This document shows, piece by piece, positions 1 to 5,983 of a stretch of DNA of 8,997 bases. Below the pieces are notes generated by a model. It was not told the origin of the DNA, did not search any database, and saw nothing but the letters and a program-made list of their open reading frames with translations. The DNA is from Sphingomonadaceae bacterium. GTDB lineage: Bacteria; Pseudomonadota; Alphaproteobacteria; Sphingomonadales; Sphingomonadaceae. Made by a program: the position numbers and the translations under genes. Position 1 is the stretch's first letter. Each line of letters starts with the position of its first letter. The stretch is taken from positions 1 to 8,997 of the forward strand of contig JAFAZM010000204.1 in NCBI GenBank assembly GCA_019239785.1, in the 5' to 3' direction.

Positions 1-3000
1 GACACCGGCACTCTGACCATCAGCATCGCCGGCAGGAACGACGCGCCGGTCGCCAACCCGGACGTCGCCTCCACCGGCGAGAATTCGACGGTGACGGTCA
101 ATGTCCTCGCCAACGACACCGACGTCGACGACGGCCACAGCTTCACCGTCGTCTCCGCCTCGGCCCCGTCCGGCCAGGGCACCGCCTCGGTCGTCGGCAA
201 CCAGGTCCAGTTCAACCCCGGCACCGACTTCGACCATCTCGCCCAGGGCGCGACCGCGACCGTGGTCGTCAACTACACGATGCAGGACGAGCATGGCGCC
301 GCTTCCGCCTCGACGGTGACGATCACCGTCACCGGCACCAATGACGCGCCTGTCGCCGTCGCCGACACCGCCTCCGGCACCGAGAATCAGGTGCTGCTGA
401 TCGATGTCCTCGCCAACGACACCGACGTGGACGACGGCCACAGCTTCACCGTCGTCTCCGCCTCGGCCCCGTCCGGACAGGGCAGCGCCTCGGTGGTCTC
501 GAACAAGGTCCAGTTCGACCCCGGCACCGACTTCGATCATCTCGCCCAGGGCGCCACTGCGACAGTCGTGGTCAACTACACGATGCAGGACGAGCACGGC
601 GCTTCGTCCTCCTCGACCGTGACGATCACCGTCACCGGCACCAACGACGCACCGGTCGCCCATGCCGACACCGCTGCCGGCACCGAGAACCAGACCCTGC
701 TGATCGACGTGCTCGCCAACGACACCGACGTCGACGACGGCCACAGCTTCACCGTCGTCTCCGCTTCGGCACCGTCCGGACAAGGCAGCGCCTCGGTCGT
801 CGGCAACCAGGTCCAGTTCGATCCGGGCACCGACTTCGACCATCTCGCCCAGGGCGCGACCCAGGTCGTCACGCTCAATTACACGATGCAGGATGAGCAT
901 GGCGCGACCTCGAGCTCGACGGTCACCGTCACCGTCACCGGCACCAATGATGCGCCGGTCGCCCATGCCGACACTGCCGCGGGCACCGAGAACCAGGTGC
1001 TCACCATCGACGTGCTCGCCAACGACACCGACGTCGACGACGGCCACAGCTTCACTGTCACCACGGCCTCGGCCCCCTCGGGCCAGGGTACCGCCTCGGT
1101 GGTGGGCAACCAGGTTCAGTTCGATCCGGGAACGGATTTCGACCATCTCGCCGTCGGCGAGACCCAGGTGGTGACCGTCAACTACACGATGCAGGACGAG
1201 CATGGAGCGCCCTCCTCCTCGACCGTCACGATCACCGTCACCGGCACCAACGACGCGCCGACGATCAACGCCGGCGGCACCACCGCGTCCGGCTCCGTCA
1301 CCGAGCTGCCGAACAACGATCCGCAGGAGAATGTCGCGGTCCACCATGCCGACGGCACGATCGCTTTCGCCGACGTCGACACGAGCGACACCCACAGCGC
1401 AAGTGCGACGCCGCAGGGCGCGGGCTATCTCGGCAACTTCACCCTCGATCCGGTCAACCAGGGCGGCGACACCGTCGGCTGGCACTTCAGCGTTTCCGAT
1501 GCGGCGCTCGACAGCCTCAACGCAGGCGACACGCTGACGCAGATCTACACGATCGAGATCGACGACGGCCATGGCGGCACCGTCGACCAGAACGTGACGA
1601 TCACCATTCACGGCGCCAACGACAATCTGCCGCCGGTGGCGAACGACGACAGCTACAATGCGTTCGGCAACGTCACGCTCCACGTCAATGCGGCCACCGG
1701 CGTGCTTGCCAACGACAGCGACGACGGCGGCGTCGGCACCGGCCCGGGCCAGGCCAATGTCACCGCCTTCGACGCGACCTCGGCCCATGGCGGCGCCGTC
1801 TCGATGAATCCGGACGGCTCGTTCAGCTACACCTCGGCGGCCGGCTATAACGGCCCCGACACCTTCACCTACACGCTGACCGACGCCGACGGCGCGACCG
1901 ACACCGCGACCGTCACGATCAATGTCGGCCAGTCGGTCTGGTTCATCGACAATGCGGCGGTGGGCAGCGCCAATACCGGCACCGAGACCGATCCGTTCAC
2001 CAGCCTCGCCAGCTTCAACACGGCGCAGGGCACGGCGAACGGTCCGGCCGCGAACGAGCTCATCTATCTGCGCCAGGGGACCGGCACCTACAGCGAGGCC
2101 GACGGCATCAACCTGCTGAACGGCCAGACCCTGGTCGGCGGCGGCGAGAATCTCGTCATTGGCGCGACCACGATCGAGACCGCCACCGGCCGGCCGACGA
2201 TCGTCGTCACCGGCGCCGGCAATGACGGCGTCGACGTCGGGCAGAACAACCACGTCTCCGGCTTCGACATCGGCTCGGTCACCCGCGCCGGCATCTCGGA
2301 CAGCAATGGCAGCGTCGGCACGCTCGTCGTCGCCAATGTCGGCAAGTCCGGCGCCGGCCAGATCGCCGACATCGACCAGGGCGGCACCGTCAACGTCACC
2401 CTGAACAATGCCTCCTCCACCGGCTCGACCGGCGGTGCGATCGACCTGCACAATATCGGCGGCAGCTTCACGGTCACCGGCGCGACCAGCATCACCGGCA
2501 GCCAGACCGGCGGCGGCCTCAATGCCTCCGGCGACACCAACCTCGCCGTTTCGTTCCAGGGCGGCCTCACCGCCTCGACGGGCAGCGCGACCGCAATCGG
2601 CTTCACCAGCAATGCGGGCGCCAGCTCGCTTGCGGTCGCCGGCGGGATGGCGCTGACCACGACCACCGGCACCGCTTTGCTCGTCCAGAACGGGGGCACC
2701 GTCACCGTCACCGGCGCGACCAACACGATCGCAACGACCGGCGGCAGCGCGGTCAACATCACCAATGCGACGATCGGCGGCGCCGGCGTGCACCTGCAGA
2801 GCGCTTCCTCCGTCGGCGGCAGCGCCACCGGCATCGTCCTGGACAATGCGGGCTCGGGCGGCTTCACCGTCACCGGCATCGCCTCCACCGCGAGCTCGGG
2901 CGGCACGATCGCCAACAAGACCGGCGCCAACGGGGCCACGCTCCAGGGCAACGGCGTCTACGTCAACAACACGTCGAACGTGTCCCTCGACAATATGGCG

Positions 3001-4197
3001 ATCACCGGCAACGCCAATCACGGCATATTGGGCAACAACGATTCGAACTTCCATCTGACCGATTCGACCCTGACCAACAACGGCAACGCCTCCTCCGAAG
3101 GCGGAGTCGTGCTGAACAATCTGACCGGCACCTCGTCGCTGCTCGGTGACGTGATCGGCGGCTCGGCCGGTGACAATGTCCGCGTCAGCACCGGCAGCGG
3201 CACCCTCAACCTCACCATCGGGGACAGCGCCAACGACCAGGCGATCATCGGCACGACGAACAACGTCACCGGCGGCGACGGCGTGCACATCCAGACGTCC
3301 GGCACCGGTAGCCTCAACCTCACCGTCGACGGCGTCGACTTCCAGGGGGCGCTGGGAGACCTGCTCGAAGTCCAGGCGACCGGCACGGCGAGCCAGAGCC
3401 TGGTGATCAGCAACAACAATTTCCATAACACCCAGGCGACCTCGGTCGGCGGCGGCGTGCTGCTCGACGGCGGCGGCAGCAACATCGCCGTCGACTATCG
3501 GGTGGAGGGCAACAGCTTCACCGGCGCCACGGCAAGCGCGCTCAACGGCTCCTACATCACCAACGGCGGCACGATCCGCGGCTTCATCAGCGGCAACACG
3601 ATCGGCGTCTCCGACGGCGTCGCGGGGAGCGAGGGCTCGAGCGGTGGCGACGGCATCACCGCCAGCCTGGAGAAGACGGCCGGGGCCGGCACCGCCAATT
3701 ATTATGTGATCGTCGAGAACAACGACATTCACGACGTCTTCCAAGGCAATGGCGGCATCTCGCTCCGCTCCAGCGGCGGCGGCGCGGGCAATGCGGCGAA
3801 CCTCGAGGCCAACGTCCACGACAATGTCATCAACGAGATGGGCGCCAACGCGCTCGCCGGGCTCTACACCCTGGTCGGGGGCACCGCGGGCTCGGGCGAC
3901 TTCTCGCATCTCGGGCTCGAGCTGGACAACAACGTCATCGACGCGACCGGCGCCCTGCTCAACGCGGTCTTCCTCGATCAGAACTCGTCCGACGCCCATT
4001 ATTCCTTCCCGGGCTACCCGGGGTCCGGCGATGGCGAGTTCTTCGGCGGTACCGCGAGCACCGATCTCGACGTTTTCTGGACCCTCAAAGGCAACGTCAT
4101 GGTCAACGGCCTGTTCGGGAGCTTCCCGGGCGGCGTCGACGCGAGCCTGATCCAGAACGCCGACGGCGCCCCGATCGCGCCGCCCTGGTATCCGTGA
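1..4197 (+). CDS. Giant surface/secreted protein: tandem cadherin/VCBS-like units plus C-terminal parallel beta-helix (5' partial)
   Basis: The frame is open from base 1, so the gene begins upstream; a GTG at 91 is only an internal codon. 1,398 residues are visible. Order by visible residue: end of an earlier unit (1-10); four 101-residue units (11-414), each with NDAPVA, a Ca-binding-type LANDTDVDDGHSF and an NYTMQDEHGA strand; a VCBS repeat (about 415-537, with FADVDTSDTHSA, DAALDSLNAGDTLTQ and IDDGHGGTVDQ); another Ig/cadherin-like domain (about 538-642, with PPVANDDSY and GPDTFTYTLTDADGATD); then a right-handed parallel beta-helix (about 643-1398) opening with VWFIDNAA and carrying many N-x-I/V turns such as ISGNTIG, VENNDI and LDNNVI. 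It has no cysteine, about five lysines and much Asp, Gly and Thr, as in exported adhesins. Adhesion or matrix function is inferred from the domains. The N-terminus is unseen and the C-terminus has no autotransporter barrel or RTX block, so the export route is unknown. Confidence 0.9.
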   Translation, partial: DTGTLTISIAGRNDAPVANPDVASTGENSTVTVNVLANDTDVDDGHSFTVVSASAPSGQGTASVVGNQVQFNPGTDFDHLAQGATATVVVNYTMQDEHGAASASTVTITVTGTNDAPVAVADTASGTENQVLLIDVLANDTDVDDGHSFTVVSASAPSGQGSASVVSNKVQFDPGTDFDHLAQGATATVVVNYTMQDEHGASSSSTVTITVTGTNDAPVAHADTAAGTENQTLLIDVLANDTDVDDGHSFTVVSASAPSGQGSASVVGNQVQFDPGTDFDHLAQGATQVVTLNYTMQDEHGATSSSTVTVTVTGTNDAPVAHADTAAGTENQVLTIDVLANDTDVDDGHSFTVTTASAPSGQGTASVVGNQVQFDPGTDFDHLAVGETQVVTVNYTMQDEHGAPSSSTVTITVTGTNDAPTINAGGTTASGSVTELPNNDPQENVAVHHADGTIAFADVDTSDTHSASATPQGAGYLGNFTLDPVNQGGDTVGWHFSVSDAALDSLNAGDTLTQIYTIEIDDGHGGTVDQNVTITIHGANDNLPPVANDDSYNAFGNVTLHVNAATGVLANDSDDGGVGTGPGQANVTAFDATSAHGGAVSMNPDGSFSYTSAAGYNGPDTFTYTLTDADGATDTATVTINVGQSVWFIDNAAVGSANTGTETDPFTSLASFNTAQGTANGPAANELIYLRQGTGTYSEADGINLLNGQTLVGGGENLVIGATTIETATGRPTIVVTGAGNDGVDVGQNNHVSGFDIGSVTRAGISDSNGSVGTLVVANVGKSGAGQIADIDQGGTVNVTLNNASSTGSTGGAIDLHNIGGSFTVTGATSITGSQTGGGLNASGDTNLAVSFQGGLTASTGSATAIGFTSNAGASSLAVAGGMALTTTTGTALLVQNGGTVTVTGATNTIATTGGSAVNITNATIGGAGVHLQSASSVGGSATGIVLDNAGSGGFTVTGIASTASSGGTIANKTGANGATLQGNGVYVNNTSNVSLDNMAITGNANHGILGNNDSNFHLTDSTLTNNGNASSEGGVVLNNLTGTSSLLGDVIGGSAGDNVRVSTGSGTLNLTIGDSANDQAIIGTTNNVTGGDGVHIQTSGTGSLNLTVDGVDFQGALGDLLEVQATGTASQSLVISNNNFHNTQATSVGGGVLLDGGGSNIAVDYRVEGNSFTGATASALNGSYITNGGTIRGFISGNTIGVSDGVAGSEGSSGGDGITASLEKTAGAGTANYYVIVENNDIHDVFQGNGGISLRSSGGGAGNAANLEANVHDNVINEMGANALAGLYTLVGGTAGSGDFSHLGLELDNNVIDATGALLNAVFLDQNSSDAHYSFPGYPGSGDGEFFGGTASTDLDVFWTLKGNVMVNGLFGSFPGGVDASLIQNADGAPIAPPWYP
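31..1242 (+). repeat. Four tandem 303-bp coding repeats (101 residues each)
   Basis: Units run 31-333, 334-636, 637-939 and 940-1242 with exactly 303-base spacing. For example, the V of VLANDTDVDD starts at 103, 406, 709 and 1012. Over the last 77 residues of each unit, units 1 and 2 differ at about six positions, and many codons are identical. The head of unit 1 (GRNDAPVANPDVAS) and the residues before it (DTGTLTISIA) diverge from the other units, as does the domain after unit 4. The closely matched block is therefore about four copies with diverged edges. Each unit keeps the acidic DTDVDDG motif, which probably binds calcium between domains. Confidence 0.95.
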
Positions 4198-4216
4198 GGT
4201 AGGACAGGAGCCTTTC

Positions 4217-4243
4217 CGGCCGCTTCTTTGCCGGAAGCGGCCG
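4217..4243 (+). terminator. Hairpin downstream of the beta-helix protein gene
   Basis: A perfect 10-bp inverted repeat, CGGCCGCTTC (4217-4226) and GAAGCGGCCG (4234-4243), encloses a 7-base loop (TTTGCCG). It starts 19 bases after the stop codon of the large protein gene. No T tract follows, so classic intrinsic termination is not assured; it may terminate with Rho or protect the mRNA 3' end. Confidence 0.5.
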
Positions 4244-4255
4244 ACTGGCTATAGC
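4228..4255 (+). promoter_or_regulatory. Possible manA promoter containing a GGCTATAGCC palindrome
   Basis: TTGCCG (4228-4233) and TATAGC (4250-4255) are 16 bases apart and each match four of six bases of the sigma-70 -35 and -10 consensus. The -10 lies in a perfect 10-base palindrome (4247-4256). Transcription would begin about 20 bases before the TTG start of the isomerase gene. The -35 element overlaps the loop of the preceding hairpin. This is a pattern match only; alphaproteobacterial promoters are poorly conserved. Confidence 0.3.
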
Positions 4256-4273
4256 CGCCGGACCTTGCCGCCC

Positions 4274-4278
4274 GGGGA
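4274..4278 (+). promoter_or_regulatory. Ribosome binding site supporting the TTG start of manA
   Basis: GGGGA sits six bases before the TTG at 4285. A stop codon in the same frame at 4279-4281 rules out any start further upstream. The next candidate, GTG at 4315, would remove the first ten residues and lacks such a clear purine-rich site. Confidence 0.5.
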
Positions 4279-4284
4279 TGAGAA

Positions 4285-5112
4285 TTGGCCGCGCACCGCC
4301 TTGCCAGCCGGCACGTGGAACGAATCTGGGGCCGCCGCGACCTGAGCGGCGCCTTCGCCCCGCCGGACGGCGCCGAGCCGATCGGCGAAATCTGGTTCGA
4401 AGGCGCGGCGGACGCCGAGCTGCTCGTCAAATATCTGTTCACCTCGGAGCGTCTCTCGATCCAGGTCCACCCGGACGACGATGCGGCGGGTGCGCGCGGC
4501 CACCGGCGCGGCAAGGACGAGGCCTGGTACGTGCTCTCCGCCGAGCCGGGCGCGGTGATCGGCCTCGGCCTCACCCGTGAGGTGTCCCGGGATGCGCTGC
4601 GCGCGGCCGCGCTGGACGGAAGCATCGAGCAGCTGCTCGACTGGCGGCCGGTGCGGGCTGGCGAGACATTCTACTCGCCGGCCGGCACGATCCACGCGAT
4701 CGGCGGCGGCCTGTCCCTCGTCGAGATCCAGCAGAATCTCGACCTCACCTACCGCCTCTATGATTATGGCCGGCCGCGGGAGCTCCATCTCGACGAGGCG
4801 ATCGCGGTGGCCGAGCCGGCGCCCTGGACGCAGCCTTTCGCGCCGGTGCGAGAGGGGCCGCGCACGATCCTCGCCGCCGGCCGCGCCTTCGTGCTCGAGC
4901 GCTGGAGCTTCGCGGGCGACGCTGCGGCGGTCCTGCCCAGGGACAGCGTGCTGATCCCCCTCGCGGCGCGCGGCAGGATCGACGGCGGGGAGGCGTCCGA
5001 GGGGTCGGTCTGGGCCGCAGAGGGCCCCGTCAGGTTCGAAGGGGGCGGCGACCTGCTTGCCGCCTATCCGCGAGGGGAGCCGAGCAACGACGTTCTAGAG
5101 CTGCGTCCTTAA
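4285..5112 (+). CDS. manA: Class I mannose-6-phosphate isomerase (short form)
   Basis: A cytoplasmic zinc enzyme that interconverts fructose-6-phosphate and mannose-6-phosphate, feeding GDP-mannose for polysaccharide and glycan synthesis or allowing mannose use. The 275-residue product starts with the family's VERIWGRRDL (11-20) and GEIWF (34-38). Expected zinc ligands are present: Gln60 and His62 in IQVHPDD, Glu79 in KDEAWYVL, and His137 in SPAGTIHAIGGG. The signature EIQQNLDLTYRLYDYGR (148-162 and on) carries the conserved active-site arginine. Its length fits the short bacterial class I form, not the roughly 390-residue enteric ManA. The start is a TTG preceded by GGGGA. The last 18 bases overlap the 3' end of the convergent kynA gene. 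Some short class I members are annotated only as cupin-type isomerases, so substrate is inferred from family. Confidence 0.9.
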   Translation: MAAHRLASRHVERIWGRRDLSGAFAPPDGAEPIGEIWFEGAADAELLVKYLFTSERLSIQVHPDDDAAGARGHRRGKDEAWYVLSAEPGAVIGLGLTREVSRDALRAAALDGSIEQLLDWRPVRAGETFYSPAGTIHAIGGGLSLVEIQQNLDLTYRLYDYGRPRELHLDEAIAVAEPAPWTQPFAPVREGPRTILAAGRAFVLERWSFAGDAAAVLPRDSVLIPLAARGRIDGGEASEGSVWAAEGPVRFEGGGDLLAAYPRGEPSNDVLELRP

Positions 5113-5892
5113 CGTCCACAATTCCGGGAAGGCGCGCTTCGACAAGGTGGACTGGAGATAGGGCACGCCGGCGGTGCCGCCGGTGCCGCGCTTGAGCCCG
5201 ATCACCCGCTCGACGGTGACGACATGCTTGTGCCGCCAGGCGGTCATCGCATCGTCGATGTCGACCAGCTTCTCGGCGAACTGGTAGAAGCGCCACCAGC
5301 GTTCGGTGTCGCGATAGACGTCGGCCCAGGCATCCTCCACGCCGGGATCGGGCACATAGGGCTGGCGCCAGTCGCGCTCCAGAGCGGCGCTCGGCACCGG
5401 AAAGCCGGCCCGGGCCAGCGCGGCATTGGCCTCGTCCCAGAGGCTCGGCCGGTCGAGCGCGGCGGCGAGCGCCTCGTGCCCGGGCGATCCCTCGTCCTGG
5501 AAGCGAAGATGGGCCGGGTCCCTGATCCCGAGCAGGAACTCGAACTGGCGGAACTGGGCCGACTGGAAGCCGCTCGAGCCGCCGAGCACGTCGCGGAACT
5601 GCATGTAATCGGTCGGCGTCAGCGTGGTGAGCACGTCCCAGCTCAATGTCATCACCGCCTGGATGCGCGAGACTCGCGAGAGATTCTTGTGGACCTCGAT
5701 CAGCCGGTCGTCGCGGACCAGGCCGAGCGCGACATCGAGCTCGTGGATGATCTGCTTGAGCCACAATTCCTTGGTCTGGTGAAGGATGATGAACAGCAAT
5801 TCGTCATGATGGTCCGAGATCGGATGCTGCGCGGAAAGGAGCGGCTCGAGGGTGAGGTAGCCGCCATAGGTCATGCCGTCGGATCTGCTCAT
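5095..5892 (-). CDS. kynA: Tryptophan 2,3-dioxygenase
   Basis: A cytoplasmic haem enzyme that inserts O2 into L-tryptophan to give N-formylkynurenine, the first step of the kynurenine pathway. The 265-residue product aligns from memory with bacterial TDOs along its length: MTYGGYL (7-13), SAQHPIS (20-26), ILHQTKELW (36-44) with the active-site histidine His38, Tyr96 and Arg100 in DYMQFRDVLG (substrate carboxylate contact), GGSSGFQS (104-111), and WRHKHVVTVERVIG (219-232) with proximal haem ligand His223, followed by LKRGTGGTAGVPYL. It ends in FPELWTLRTQL, typical of the family. ATG at 5892 is chosen because it gives the usual length; ATG at 5874 (MTYGG) is an alternative and neither has a strong ribosome site. 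The frame stays open to 6150, but that extension would run into the divergent lipoprotein gene. No other kynurenine-pathway gene is adjacent. Confidence 0.95.
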   Translation of the reverse strand: MSRSDGMTYGGYLTLEPLLSAQHPISDHHDELLFIILHQTKELWLKQIIHELDVALGLVRDDRLIEVHKNLSRVSRIQAVMTLSWDVLTTLTPTDYMQFRDVLGGSSGFQSAQFRQFEFLLGIRDPAHLRFQDEGSPGHEALAAALDRPSLWDEANAALARAGFPVPSAALERDWRQPYVPDPGVEDAWADVYRDTERWWRFYQFAEKLVDIDDAMTAWRHKHVVTVERVIGLKRGTGGTAGVPYLQSTLSKRAFPELWTLRTQL

Positions 5893-5970
5893 GACGCCGC
5901 GTCTATCATGGCGGCTTCCCGCATCAAATGTTGGTTTCGCGCGTTCAACGATCCTCGTAGACCTGCAGGC

Positions 5971-5976
5971 GGAGGG
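5971..5976 (+). promoter_or_regulatory. Strong ribosome binding site fixing the lipoprotein start
   Basis: GGAGGG lies seven bases before ATG 5984. It decides this start over the in-frame ATG at 5873, which would put an unlikely 37-residue leader ahead of a clear lipoprotein signal peptide and overlap the 5' end of kynA. Confidence 0.8.
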
Positions 5977-5983
5977 TGCACCC

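Noticed and set aside
2212..2238. GAGNDGVDV resembling an RTX calcium-binding nonapeptide
   Set aside because: Only one copy, lying within beta-helix sequence. RTX function needs several in tandem, and none follow.
2088..2951. Open frame of 287 codons on the minus strand opposite the beta-helix
   Set aside because: A Pro/Val/Ala-rich translation that mirrors Gly/Thr/Asn codons on the other strand; no motif or ribosome site.
5893..5983. Possible divergent promoters between kynA and the lipoprotein gene, such as TATCAT at 5904-5909 and TTGAAC on the minus strand at 5943-5948
   Set aside because: No -35/-10 pair with 16-18 base spacing and a good match could be assembled on either strand. The 91-base gap must hold promoters, but I cannot place them.
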